Assembly: GCF_030539355.1 (NCBI RefSeq)
Contig: NZ_JAUNSF010000006.1
Span: 996-63,910, forward strand
Direction of reading: 5' to 3'
Length of the DNA stretch: 62,915 nt
Origin: Sutterella sp.
Lineage (GTDB): Bacteria > Pseudomonadota > Gammaproteobacteria > Burkholderiales > Burkholderiaceae_F
The position numbers and the translations under genes are program-made. Positions within the stretch are counted from its first letter, which is position 1; each line of letters opens with the position of its first letter. Below are positions 1 to 8,250 of this stretch, one piece after another. The notes beneath the pieces were generated by a model, which saw only the letters and a program-made list of their open reading frames with translations, made no database searches and was not told the DNA's origin.

Positions 1-1
1 C

Positions 2-64
2 CGACCCGGCACGCGGGTGATGGACGTGGGCACGGGCGGCGGTTTCCCCGGCATGCCCCGCTGA
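2..64 (+). pseudogene. RsmG-like methyltransferase fragment, truncated
   Basis: The window opens inside a reading frame that ends DVGTGGGFPGMPR followed by TGA. The DVGTGGGFPG stretch closely resembles the SAM-binding motif I of RsmG (GidB), the 16S rRNA guanine-N7 methyltransferase. In intact proteins this motif is followed by about 130 more residues beginning PLAI; here a stop comes at once, 17 bases before ruvC. Single-base shifts around the CCCC run do not restore a convincing RsmG continuation. It may be a remnant, or an unrelated open frame with a chance match. Only 20 codons are visible, so the call is tentative. Confidence 0.35.
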
Positions 65-81
65 TATCCCAAGCGATCGGA

Positions 82-675
82 ATGGTCCGCATCCTCGGTC
101 TTGACCCCGGTCTCAACCACACCGGCTGGGGCGTCGTGGCGATCGACGGCCCCCGGCAGACCTGGGTGGCCTCGGGCGTCATCGACGTGCCCGCGGGCGA
201 GACCTCGGCCAGGCTCGGGGTGATTGCGCGCGAACTCGCGCGCGTGATCGAGTCCCACTCGCCCACGCACGCTGCCTGCGAGCGCGTCTTCGTCAACATC
301 AACCCCCAGAGCACGCTGCTCCTCGGTCAGGCGAGGGGCGCGGCGCTCACGGCCGCGGATTTGGCGGGGCTTCCCGTCGAGGAGTTCACGCCGAGCGAGA
401 TCAAGCAGGCCGTCACGGGCACGGGCCGCGCGGACAAGCAGATGGTGCAGACGATGGTCGCGCGCCTCCTCGTGCTCCCGCACGAGCCCAAGACCGACGA
501 GGCCGACGCGCTCGCCTGCGCGCTCTGCGCGGCTTCGCAGATGAGGCTGAGAGCGCTCGAAAAGTCGGGCGGCACGAGCCGCATCTACGCCACCGCCCGC
601 CGCGGCGCGGCCGGCAAGGGCGCCCGCAGCGCCTGGACACGTCTCATTGAACGAAAAGGAGGAGGTTCCGAATGA
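82..675 (+). CDS. ruvC: Holliday junction resolvase RuvC
   Basis: This is the endonuclease that cuts four-way DNA junctions symmetrically during recombinational repair, acting with RuvAB. The four acidic catalytic residues are in canonical spacing: D8 in GLDPG, E67 in ACERVF, and D139 and D142 in [10 protein letters not shown]. The usual family length is about 170-180 residues; this one has 197 because of a basic C-terminal tail of about 25 residues, possibly extra DNA contact. Its TGA overlaps the ruvA start in an ATGA arrangement, so the two are probably translationally coupled. The start at 82 places the LGLDPG motif at the very N-terminus, as in the family. Confidence 0.97.
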   Translation: MVRILGLDPGLNHTGWGVVAIDGPRQTWVASGVIDVPAGETSARLGVIARELARVIESHSPTHAACERVFVNINPQSTLLLGQARGAALTAADLAGLPVEEFTPSEIKQAVTGTGRADKQMVQTMVARLLVLPHEPKTDEADALACALCAASQMRLRALEKSGGTSRIYATARRGAAGKGARSAWTRLIERKGGGSE

Positions 676-1250
676 TCGGACGCCTTCACGGAAAGCTTCT
701 GGAAAAGAATCCCCCGCAGGTGCTTGTTGACTGCATGGGCGTCGGCTACGAATGCGACGTGCCGATGTCGACCTTCTGCAACCTGCCCGCCGTGGGGAGC
801 GAAGTGACGCTCTTCACGCACCTCGTCGTCCGCGAGGACGCGCACCTGCTCTACGGGTTCGCCACCCGCGCCGAGCAGGCCGCCTTCCGCGCGCTCATCC
901 GCATCTCGGGCGTGGGCCCGCGCATCGCGCTCGCGGTGCTCTCCGGCATGACCGCCGACCAGCTCGCCGACGCGGTCGCGTCAGGCGAGACGGCCCTTCT
1001 CACGCGCGTGCCCGGCATCGGCAAGAAAACCTCCGAGCGCCTTGTGCTGGAACTCAAGGGCAAGCTCACGGGCGCGGCCTTCGCCGCGGGCGCGGGGTCG
1101 TCCTCCGTGGGTTCCCGCGCCGACATCATCGCCGCTCTTGTCGCCCTCGGTTACTCTGACCGCGAGGCGCAGGCCGCCGCGAAGAAGGTGCCCGAGGACG
1201 CGGGCGTCTCCGACGGCATCCGGCTCGCGCTCAAGAGCCTCGCGCACTGA
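672..1250 (+). CDS. ruvA: Holliday junction branch migration protein RuvA
   Basis: RuvA is the junction-binding subunit that loads RuvB rings onto Holliday junctions. The sequence starts [12 protein letters not shown], typical of the family, and shows the helix-hairpin-helix regions around residues 75-90 ([10 protein letters not shown]) and 110-120 ([12 protein letters not shown]). The C-terminal domain that contacts RuvB ends in LALKSLAH. At 192 residues it is of normal length. A strong AAAGGAGGAGG ribosome site lies inside the end of ruvC, just before the ATG that overlaps the ruvC stop. Confidence 0.97.
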   Translation: MIGRLHGKLLEKNPPQVLVDCMGVGYECDVPMSTFCNLPAVGSEVTLFTHLVVREDAHLLYGFATRAEQAAFRALIRISGVGPRIALAVLSGMTADQLADAVASGETALLTRVPGIGKKTSERLVLELKGKLTGAAFAAGAGSSSVGSRADIIAALVALGYSDREAQAAAKKVPEDAGVSDGIRLALKSLAH

Positions 1251-1281
1251 CCGGCCTTCCTTTTTCACCCATCACTGACCG

Positions 1282-2334
1282 ATGACCATGTCCGAGAATT
1301 CCTCGCGCCTCATTGGAGGTGCCTGCGCCAATCCGAATGAAGAGAACATCGACCGCGCGCTGCGGCCGACGCGGCTCGCGGACTATGTCGGTCAGCGGGC
1401 GGTGAGGGAGCAGCTGCAGATCTTCATCGAGGCCGCCCGCCGCCGCGGCGAGGCCCTCGACCACCTGCTCCTCTTCGGGCCCCCGGGCTTGGGCAAGACC
1501 ACGCTCGCGCACATCGTCGCCGCCGAGATGGGCGTCAACCTCCGCCAGACCTCGGGCCCCGTGCTCGAGCGCCCCGGCGACCTCGCCGCCATCCTCACCA
1601 ACCTCGAGAAGAACGACGTTCTCTTCATCGACGAGATCCACCGCCTCTCGCCCGTCGTGGAGGAGATCCTCTACCCGGCGCTTGAGGACTTCCAGATCGA
1701 CATCATGATCGGCGAGGGCCCCGCGGCCCGTTCGATCAAGCTCGACCTCCCGCCCTTCACGCTGATCGGCGCCACGACCCGCGCGGGGTCGCTCACGAAC
1801 CCGCTGCGCGCCCGCTTCGGCATCGTGAACCAGCTGCAGTTCTACACGCCCGACGAGCTCATCACGATCGTGCGGCGCTCGGCGCGGCTGCTGAACGTCG
1901 AGATCGACGCCGGCGGCGCCGCCGAGATCGCCGGCCGCTCCCGCGGCACGCCGCGCGTGGCCAACCGCCTTCTGCGCCGAGTTCGCGACTACGCCGAGGT
2001 GAAGCACGACGGCGAGATCACCCGAGAGGTGGCCGCCGCCGCCCTCTCACTCCTTGACGTGGATCCCGCCGGCCTCGACTCGATCGACCGCAAGTTCCTG
2101 CTCACGATCCTCGAGAAGTTCAACGGCGGTCCGGTCGGCATCGACAACCTCGCCGCCGCGATCGGCGAGGACCGCGACACGCTCGAGGACGTGGTCGAGC
2201 CCTACCTCATTCAGCAGGGGTACCTCCAGAGGACGCCGCGCGGCCGCGTCGCGGCGCCGCTCGCCTGGGAGCACTTCCGGCTCACGCCCCCGAACCTCGC
2301 GGGCATGACGAGTTCGCTCTTCACGGGCGTATGA
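1282..2334 (+). CDS. ruvB: Holliday junction ATP-dependent DNA helicase RuvB
   Basis: RuvB is the hexameric AAA+ motor that drives branch migration with RuvA. The Walker A motif GPPGLGKTT is at residues 66-74, Walker B VLFIDEIH follows at about 114-121, and the sensor region [18 protein letters not shown] is intact. The C-terminal winged helix has the usual [10 protein letters not shown] ending. At 350 residues the length is normal. It lies 31 bases after ruvA in a ruvCAB order common in Betaproteobacteria. A second ATG two codons downstream (MSENSS) could also serve as start. Confidence 0.97.
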   Translation: MTMSENSSRLIGGACANPNEENIDRALRPTRLADYVGQRAVREQLQIFIEAARRRGEALDHLLLFGPPGLGKTTLAHIVAAEMGVNLRQTSGPVLERPGDLAAILTNLEKNDVLFIDEIHRLSPVVEEILYPALEDFQIDIMIGEGPAARSIKLDLPPFTLIGATTRAGSLTNPLRARFGIVNQLQFYTPDELITIVRRSARLLNVEIDAGGAAEIAGRSRGTPRVANRLLRRVRDYAEVKHDGEITREVAAAALSLLDVDPAGLDSIDRKFLLTILEKFNGGPVGIDNLAAAIGEDRDTLEDVVEPYLIQQGYLQRTPRGRVAAPLAWEHFRLTPPNLAGMTSSLFTGV

Positions 2335-2345
2335 GGCCCCGTCGT

Positions 2346-2364
2346 CCGGACCCCGCGGGTCCGG
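2346..2364 (+). terminator. Hairpin downstream of ruvB
   Basis: CCGGACCC, loop CGC and GGGTCCGG form a perfect 8-bp stem 12 bases after the ruvB stop. No T-run follows, so it is a weak or Rho-assisted terminator at best. The next gene lies on the opposite strand and converges on this point. Confidence 0.5.
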
Positions 2365-2389
2365 GCGAGGCTTATCACGCTAGTGTGCC

Positions 2390-2848
2390 TTACTTCCCGA
2401 GAATCCCGGGAAGCGCGAGGATCGAGTCCATGTCGGCGGGCTTTCCCGCGCGCACGAGTTCGAAGTAGCGCAGGTGGAGCGAAATTGAGATCCGCATCGC
2501 ATAGATAGTGAGCTGGACGGTGATCGTCCGTGCGGCATCGTCCGCCTTGGGCCTGGTGCAGAAATGGAACATCGAGTAGGGCTTCTCGAGCGTGAAAGTA
2601 TGCTCGGAGAGCGCGTGTCCGGCTGCCTTGAAGGCGTCCCAGACCTCGGCGAACTCGGCCTCGGTCTCCCAGGTGCAGCCGACGCGCCGCATGTCCTCGG
2701 GCGTCAGCACCACGTCTTCGTTCCAGGAAAGATGTTGATCCCGACTCTGCGTCATGATGCTGAGCATGAAACGCTTCTCCATGTCGGAGAGCGCCTTGAT
2801 CTGCAGACCGGTCTCCCGGTTGAGCTTGAAAGCCATCAGAAAGAACAT
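2390..2848 (-). CDS. Hypothetical protein, 152 aa
   Basis: I do not recognise this protein. The ATG at 2848 is preceded by AAGGGG at a good distance (about 2855-2860), and the later in-frame Met (MAFKLN) has no such site, so the first start is preferred. The product is soluble-looking, mixed alpha/beta, with no signal peptide and no clear membrane segment. It is rich in Met, Trp and aromatic residues and has an acidic middle section (EDMRRVGCTWETEAEFAEVWDAF, shown only in part here). It converges with ruvB and is divergent from the flavodoxin gene. A 7-bp hairpin (2862-2868 with 2878-2884) sits just upstream of the ribosome site and could affect its translation. Confidence 0.7.
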   Translation of the reverse strand: MFFLMAFKLNRETGLQIKALSDMEKRFMLSIMTQSRDQHLSWNEDVVLTPEDMRRVGCTWETEAEFAEVWDAFKAAGHALSEHTFTLEKPYSMFHFCTRPKADDAARTITVQLTIYAMRISISLHLRYFELVRAGKPADMDSILALPGILGK

Positions 2849-3142
2849 GTGTAAACCCCTTGCTCCGGCACTTCAACCCGGAGCAGCCTTTCTGCTTTCA
2901 CCCTAGCAAACGAAGTTGACACAGCCCTTAATTTCCTGTCCGGCGGAACACTGACGGTCTTTTCCGAACAGCCTGTCACTCGGCTCACAAATTCGAAACA
3001 TTTCTTTCACCGGCGGGTGAACTTCGGCAGTTTCAGGCAAAGCGGCGGACGACAGCGTCAATAGCGAAAACGCCCCGGATGCGAGACTTTTCCTCAAAGA
3101 GGAAGGCCCCTGGCCTTCCGCAACCGCTCTGAGGACACCGCC
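2849..3142. other. Divergent intergenic region, 294 bp
   Basis: No gene is seen here. Structures noted: the hairpin at 2862-2884 upstream of the minus-strand gene; a TTCACC/GGTGAA inverted repeat at 3006-3021; and two overlapping hairpins at 3090-3119 in the leader of the flavodoxin gene. A perfect TTGACA at 2916-2921 has no matching -10 box at 16-18 bases. The region is richer in A+T than its neighbours, as expected for back-to-back promoters. Confidence 0.5.
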
Positions 3143-3820
3143 ATGACCCGCATCACTGCCTTCTCGTCGATCATCCTGAATTCGCCGATGCAGCGCCGCT
3201 CGGCCCTCCTTCTTGCCGCCGCGGGTGCGCTCGGTCTCTCGGCCCGCCCGGCCTTTTCCGCTCCCTCCGCGGCCGGCCGCATCCTCGTCGTCTACTTCAC
3301 CATGCCCGAAACGGACAAAGTCGGCCCCATGACGGGTGACGAGGACAACTCCTGCGTCGTCGTCGACGGCAAGGTGCTCGGCAACACGCAGTACGTCGCC
3401 CAGCTCATCGCCGAGCGCACGAAGGCGGACATCTTCCGTATCGAGCCCGCGAAACCCTATCCGCTCAATCACAGGACGCTCGTGGACCAGGCCGCCGAGG
3501 AGCAGCGCGCCAACCTCCGCCCCGCGCTGAAGTCGCTCCCCGACCTCTCCAAGTACGACACGGTCTTCTTCGGGTCCCCGATCTGGTGGGCCGACTATCC
3601 GATGCCGGTCTACACGTTCTTGGAAAGTGTCGACCTCTCGGGCAAGCGCGTGATCCCCTTCAGCACCCACGGCGGCAGCGGCTTCGCCGGCACGATCGAG
3701 ACGCTCGCCGAACTCGCCCCGAAGGCAAAGGTGAACCGCGACGGCCTCACGATCTCGCGCACCCGCATGGAGACGGCTCCGGAGCGCGTGAAGGAATGGC
3801 TCGACCGCCTCGGCTTCTGA
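3143..3820 (+). CDS. Flavodoxin-like protein with Tat-type signal peptide
   Basis: This is an exported flavodoxin-fold protein. Residues 16-40 read MQRRSALLLAAAGALGL followed by a small-residue cleavage region (FSA), a twin-arginine type leader. After it, RILVVYFTMPETDKVG and the GNTQYVAQLIAE helix form the FMN-phosphate region; FFGSPIWWADYPMPVYTFLE and FSTHGGSGF match the flavin-contact loops of the NAD(P)H-oxidoreductase-like flavodoxins. Export through Tat would fit a protein that binds its cofactor before transport. Function is unknown; a periplasmic quinone or thiol reduction role is possible. GAGGA precedes the chosen ATG; the internal Met16 has no ribosome site. The N-terminal extension of 15 residues before the RR motif is longer than usual. 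Confidence 0.85.
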   Translation: MTRITAFSSIILNSPMQRRSALLLAAAGALGLSARPAFSAPSAAGRILVVYFTMPETDKVGPMTGDEDNSCVVVDGKVLGNTQYVAQLIAERTKADIFRIEPAKPYPLNHRTLVDQAAEEQRANLRPALKSLPDLSKYDTVFFGSPIWWADYPMPVYTFLESVDLSGKRVIPFSTHGGSGFAGTIETLAELAPKAKVNRDGLTISRTRMETAPERVKEWLDRLGF

Positions 3821-3840
3821 TTTCCCAGCAGGCACCAGGC

Positions 3841-3884
3841 ATCAGGCCTCCGATCCCAGGGGATGACGGAGGCCTGATTCGTTT
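3841..3884 (+). terminator. Intrinsic terminator after flavodoxin gene
   Basis: ATCAGGCCTCCG at 3841-3852 pairs with CGGAGGCCTGAT at 3867-3878, with an inner ATCCC/GGGAT stem, followed by TCGTTTT. It is a strong stem with a short T-run on the plus strand and separates the flavodoxin gene from the convergent ABC operon. Confidence 0.85.
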
Positions 3885-3901
3885 TAAAACTACTTCAGCT
3901 T

Positions 3902-5761
3902 TCAGTCCGCGAGCCGCGGCACGCTCGCGAGAAGCCTCTGCGTGTAGGGGTGCTTCGCGCGGGTGAGCACTTCCTCACGCGTGCCCTCCTCGACAATCCT
4001 GCCGCCCTGCATCACGGCGATGCGGTCCGAGAAGTACTCGACGACGCCGAAGTTGTGGGTGATGAGGAGGAAGCTGAGTCCTCGCTCGCGCTTCAACTTC
4101 AGCAACAGATTCAGGATCTGCGCCTGCACGGAGACGTCGAGCGCCGAGGTCGGCTCGTCAAGCAGCACCACCTCGGGCTCCGCCGCGAGCGCACGCGCGA
4201 TCGCGATTCTCTGGCGCTGTCCGCCCGAGAACTCGTGCGGCAACCTCGCGGCGCTTCCCTCCGGAAGCCCCGTCTCAGCCAGAAGCGCATCGACGCGCGC
4301 CTTTCTCGCCTCCCTGTCGAGTTCGGGACGGAGCGCGGCGAGCGCCTCGCCAATGATCTCGCCCACGGTCATGCGGGGGTCGAGCGAGGAGAACGGGTCC
4401 TGGAAGACCACCTGGATCCTGCGGCGGAATTCCATCGGCCGCGGCGCGCTCACGGCCATCGTCTGAGTGCCCAGCGTCACCTCACCGGTGGCGAGCAGGC
4501 CGTCCGAGAGGAGTCCGAGCGCCGCGAGCGCTGCGGTCGTCTTGCCGCTCCCGGATTCACCGACCAAGGCGAGCGTCTCGCCCTTCAGGAGCGTGAGCGA
4601 GAGATCGGGAAGAATCACCCGGCCCTCGTGGTGCCCGAGCGCCGCCTTCACCGAGCCGATGAAGCCCTTCGGAGCGGTCTTCACCGTGATGTTTTTGAGC
4701 GTGAGCACCGGCTCTCCGGCGACAGCGTCATTGACGGCCGAAGTCTCCGGGGCCGCCGGCTGCACCGGAGCGGTGTTCCTCTCGCACGCGAGGAAGCACC
4801 TCACCTCGCCCTTTCCGTCCGGGCGCGCTGTCGCGGCCGGGGCGTTCCGGCGGCACTTCTGCCTGGCCAATGCACAGCGCGGCGCGAAGGGGCAGCCCTC
4901 GATTCGCCCAAGGAGCGACGGCACCGATCCCTCGATCGGGCGGAGTGCGCGCTCACCCGCGTTCCCTTTCGGGAGCGCCGCGAGGAGCGCCTGGGCATAG
5001 GGATGCGCGGGGGCTCGGAAGAAGTCGGCCGTGGGGGCGGTCTCGACGATCCCGCCCGCGTACATGAGCGCGACGCGGTCCGCGATGCCGGGCAGCAGCG
5101 CCAGGTCATGCGTGATGAGGAGCAGAGTGAGTCCCCGCTCGCGCTTCAGGCGCCCGAGAAGCTCGAGCACCTGAGCCTGCACGGTCACGTCGAGCGCCGT
5201 CGTGGGCTCGTCAGCGATCACCACCGCCGGCTCCGCCGAGAGCGCCATCGCGATCATGGCGCGCTGCTTGAGGCCTCCCGACAATTCATGCGGATAGGCC
5301 GAGTAGCAGCGCTCCGGATCCGGCACGCCCACGAGGCCGAGCCACTCGAGCGCCTTTGCCTTCGCGCCCGCGCGGTCGAGATCCCGGTGCGCACGGATCA
5401 TCTCGACGATCTGCGCGCCCACGGTCGCGACCGGATTGAAGCTCGTCGCGGGCTCCTGGAAGATGAGCGCGATGCCCGCGCCCCTCACCCCGCGCATCTC
5501 GGCCTCGGTAAGCGAGAGGAGCTCACGGCCCTCAAGCCACACCTCGCCCGACGGCGCACGCGCGCCCTCGGGGAGAAGGCGCGTGAGCGCGAGCGCGCAC
5601 ATGCTCTTCCCGCACCCCGACTCGCCGACGAGCGCGAGCGCCTCGCCGCGTCTGAGTTCAAAGGAGACGTTGCGCACGGGGCGCACCGCGCCCCCTTCGA
5701 GCGGGAGCTCGATCGTGAGGTCGCGGACCTGAAGAAGAAGGTCGGAATTCGTCTGCATCAC
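3902..5761 (-). CDS. yejF: Peptide ABC transporter ATPase, two fused NBDs (YejF type)
   Basis: This is the energising subunit of a peptide importer, with both nucleotide-binding domains in one chain. The first has Walker A GESGCGKS at 46-53, signature LSGGLKQR at 160-167 and Walker B VIADEPTTALD near 181-191. The second has GESGSGKT at 401-408, FSGGQRQR at 511-518 and VVLLDEPTSALD near 531-542. Between them is the oligopeptide C-terminal module with its conserved cysteines (CPFAPRCALARQKC, 290-303). The double-domain layout matches YejF rather than separate DppD/DppF. Its ATG overlaps the stop of the upstream permease (4 bases). It is the last gene of a four-gene minus-strand operon. The exact substrate cannot be read from sequence. 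Confidence 0.93.
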   Translation of the reverse strand: MMQTNSDLLLQVRDLTIELPLEGGAVRPVRNVSFELRRGEALALVGESGCGKSMCALALTRLLPEGARAPSGEVWLEGRELLSLTEAEMRGVRGAGIALIFQEPATSFNPVATVGAQIVEMIRAHRDLDRAGAKAKALEWLGLVGVPDPERCYSAYPHELSGGLKQRAMIAMALSAEPAVVIADEPTTALDVTVQAQVLELLGRLKRERGLTLLLITHDLALLPGIADRVALMYAGGIVETAPTADFFRAPAHPYAQALLAALPKGNAGERALRPIEGSVPSLLGRIEGCPFAPRCALARQKCRRNAPAATARPDGKGEVRCFLACERNTAPVQPAAPETSAVNDAVAGEPVLTLKNITVKTAPKGFIGSVKAALGHHEGRVILPDLSLTLLKGETLALVGESGSGKTTAALAALGLLSDGLLATGEVTLGTQTMAVSAPRPMEFRRRIQVVFQDPFSSLDPRMTVGEIIGEALAALRPELDREARKARVDALLAETGLPEGSAARLPHEFSGGQRQRIAIARALAAEPEVVLLDEPTSALDVSVQAQILNLLLKLKRERGLSFLLITHNFGVVEYFSDRIAVMQGGRIVEEGTREEVLTRAKHPYTQRLLASVPRLAD

Positions 5762-7227
5762 TTTTCCTCCTTCTTCCCGTCGTCATCATCCTTCACGGCT
5801 TTCTCAGATTTCGGAGCGCTTCTCGCCGCCCTCGGATCGAAGGCGTCGCGCACGGCCGAGGCGAAGAGGTTCGCGGAGAGCACGAGCGCGAGGAGGAACG
5901 CGAAGCTCGCCGCGAGGTTCCACCAGATCATCGGCGAGTGCGAGAGCTCGCTTCTCGCCGCGTTGATCATCGTGCCGAAGGAGTGCATCGTCGGATCGAC
6001 GCCGACGCCCACGTAGGAGAGCACGGCCTCGTAGAGCACGATCCCGGAGAAGTCGAGCACGGTCACGATGAGGACGATGTGCATGACGTTGGGCAGGATG
6101 TGCCGGCGCATGATCGTGAAGGGCTTCACGCCGAGCGCCCGCACTGCCGTCACGAAGTCGAGGGTCGAGAGTTTCATCGTCTCGGCGCGCAGCAGCCTCG
6201 CCAAGGTGGCCCACCCCGTCATGCCGATGATGACCGCGAGGAGCATGAGCCTCAGGTCCGCGCGCTCGAGGCTCGTCTGGTACCACTGCGGGTTCTTGTC
6301 GAGGAACACCTGGATCATCAGCACCGAGGCGGCGATCAGGAGCACGCTCGGGATCGAGGAGATCGTGGTGTAGATGTACTGGATCACGTCGTCGACGCGG
6401 TGCCTGAAATAGCCGGCGGCGATGCCGAGCGTGAGCGCGAACGGCAGTGTCGCGAGCGTCGCGAGCGTGCCGATCACGATGCCCGTGCGGATGCTCTTCA
6501 CGGCCTCGTAGAGGACGTCGTTCCCCACGGCGTCCGTGCCGAGCACGTGCCAGTTGGGCCAGACGAGGGCAAGCCAGACGCCGAGCAGCCAGAACACCGT
6601 GAGCGTCATCACGGCGGGCCGCCAGGGGAAACTGCCGTCACGGTTGGCGAGGGCCTTCAAACCCTCGGGGAGGCTCACGCGCCGGCGGCGCGCAACCAAG
6701 GCGCCGAGACCGATCCAGCCGAAGACGGCCGGCACGCCCCCGGCGATGGCGGCGAGGAGCGAGAGGCGGGCGAGCTCGACCGCGCGGCTCCGCCAGGGCG
6801 GCAGTTTCCCGGCGTGTTTGAGCGGCTGGTAGTCGCGCACGGGCTTGCCGTCCACGAGCACCGTCGTGCGGTCGAATTCTCTGAGCGCAAAGGGTCTCGA
6901 GTAGCTCCGCTCGTCCCCGGCGGCATTGAGGCCCTTGAGGACCACGACGTCGAGGAGCGAGGTCACCTCGGGCGAGTAGGCCGCGGGGGCGTCGGCGGCC
7001 GCTCCGGGCGCGGGCGGGAGCTCCTCGCGCCAGTGCACGCTGTCCATGAGGGCGGTCACGAGGAAGACCGCGAGCACCGCGGCCGAGGCGGCGGCCGCGG
7101 GCCGGTCAAAAACGCGCCGCCAGCGGCGCGAGAGTTCCTCGGAACGCCGCACGTGCCGGATCGCGAGGGCAATGAGCACGACGAGGCCCCAGGCGACGAT
7201 GTCCGTTGGCAGGATGACGGGAAGCAT
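5758..7227 (-). CDS. yejE: Peptide ABC transporter permease (YejE type)
   Basis: This is an inner-membrane permease of the binding-protein-dependent family. The C-terminal half carries the transport domain, with the coupling segment GMTGWATLARLLRAETMKLSTLD (quoted only in part: GWATLARLLRAE) and the typical VRALG..PFTIMRRHILPN region. At 489 residues it is about 150 longer than typical YejE. The extra part is an N-terminal region with two membrane segments (about 5-25 and 48-66) and a long periplasmic-looking loop (70-145) before the usual third membrane helix. The tail is highly charged (KDDDDGKKEEK). It lies between the YejB-type permease and the fused ATPase, overlapping the latter. Confidence 0.9.
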   Translation of the reverse strand: MLPVILPTDIVAWGLVVLIALAIRHVRRSEELSRRWRRVFDRPAAAASAAVLAVFLVTALMDSVHWREELPPAPGAAADAPAAYSPEVTSLLDVVVLKGLNAAGDERSYSRPFALREFDRTTVLVDGKPVRDYQPLKHAGKLPPWRSRAVELARLSLLAAIAGGVPAVFGWIGLGALVARRRRVSLPEGLKALANRDGSFPWRPAVMTLTVFWLLGVWLALVWPNWHVLGTDAVGNDVLYEAVKSIRTGIVIGTLATLATLPFALTLGIAAGYFRHRVDDVIQYIYTTISSIPSVLLIAASVLMIQVFLDKNPQWYQTSLERADLRLMLLAVIIGMTGWATLARLLRAETMKLSTLDFVTAVRALGVKPFTIMRRHILPNVMHIVLIVTVLDFSGIVLYEAVLSYVGVGVDPTMHSFGTMINAARSELSHSPMIWWNLAASFAFLLALVLSANLFASAVRDAFDPRAARSAPKSEKAVKDDDDGKKEEK

Positions 7228-7272
7228 GGTCTCTATCTTCTTGTTCTTGATTCAGTGTCGGGGATCACAGGG

Positions 7273-8250
7273 TCACGAGAGGCGGATGCGCGGATCCACC
7301 CACGCATAGACCACGTCCGTGAGAATGAGGCCGATGATGTAGGCAAGGGTTCCGAGGAACACCATCGTGCGCACGATCGAGAAGTCCTGGGCGCCGAGCG
7401 CATCGAGCGTGTAGCTGCCGAGCCCGGGGATGCCGAAGAAGTTCTCCATGATGAGGCTCCCCATGAAGAGCATCGGGATCACGGCGACCGACGACGTGAT
7501 GATGGGGAGCGCGGCGTTCCGGAGCACATGGCGGCGCAGCACCTCGCCCTCGGTCAAGCCCTTCGAGCGGGCCGTCCTCACGTAGTCGCGGCTCATCTCT
7601 TCCAAGAACATCGCGCGGTAGAGCAGCGTGTCGCTTCCCATGCGCGAGAAGACCGCGATCACGACGGGCACGATGAGGAAGGTGACCATCCCCGGTCCGT
7701 CCGTCCATCCCGAGACGGGAGCGAGCTGCATCACCTTCGAGAAGAGCCACTGCCCGACGATGATGTAGAAGAGCCCCGAGATCGACATCAGCACGACCGA
7801 GAACCCGATCGCCGCGGCCTCCACCTTCGTCCGTCGGAAAAAGACGACGAAGAGCGACCACGACACCATCACGATGAGGCCGAGGAGGAACGTCGGCACC
7901 GCGAGCGCGAGCGAGGGCCACATGCGGGTCTTTATCTCGTAGCCGATGTCGCGGCCCGAGTCGCTCCGGCCGAAGTCAAGGAAGAGGAGCGGGACGCTCT
8001 TCGTGAAGAAGACCGTCTCGGTCACCTTCCCGACGCCGGTGGCCTGCGCATTGATGAAGAGGGGCTTGTCGAGCCCGCGCGAGGCCTTCCAGGCCTCGAT
8101 CGCCTCGGCCGTCACGCGGCGGCCGCCGAGGTTCAATCGCGCCATGTCGTCGGGCGTGTTGACGGCGAAGAAGAGCACGAAGGTGAGGAGATTGACTCCG
8201 AGCAGAATCAGCACGCCGTAGGCGACGCGTCGCAGGAGATAGCTCAGCAT
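7273..8250 (-). CDS. yejB: Peptide ABC transporter permease (YejB type)
   Basis: This is the partner permease. The N-terminus MLSYLLRRVAYGVLILLGVN is the standard first membrane helix of DppB/YejB proteins. The transport domain follows, with SRDYVRTARSKGLTEGEVLRRHVLRN as the ATPase-contact (EAA-like) loop (first 20 residues quoted at most elsewhere) and a final DVVYAWVDPRIRLS that is diagnostic of this family. At 325 residues it is of expected size for DppB-like proteins. The ATG lies inside the end of the binding-protein gene (7-base overlap), so the two are probably coupled. A 45-base gap separates it from the next permease. Confidence 0.93.
   Translation of the reverse strand: MLSYLLRRVAYGVLILLGVNLLTFVLFFAVNTPDDMARLNLGGRRVTAEAIEAWKASRGLDKPLFINAQATGVGKVTETVFFTKSVPLLFLDFGRSDSGRDIGYEIKTRMWPSLALAVPTFLLGLIVMVSWSLFVVFFRRTKVEAAAIGFSVVLMSISGLFYIIVGQWLFSKVMQLAPVSGWTDGPGMVTFLIVPVVIAVFSRMGSDTLLYRAMFLEEMSRDYVRTARSKGLTEGEVLRRHVLRNAALPIITSSVAVIPMLFMGSLIMENFFGIPGLGSYTLDALGAQDFSIVRTMVFLGTLAYIIGLILTDVVYAWVDPRIRLS

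Noticed and set aside
2-110. Frameshifted intact rsmG reading into ruvC
   Set aside because: Adding or removing one base near the CCCC run gives no RsmG-like continuation.
2211-2876. 221-codon minus-strand frame overlapping ruvB and the unknown gene
   Set aside because: The 2390-2848 frame has a better ribosome site and less biased composition; the longer frame overlaps ruvB.
2916-2921. Perfect TTGACA as a promoter for the flavodoxin gene
   Set aside because: No -10-like hexamer at 16-18 bases; kept only as a note.
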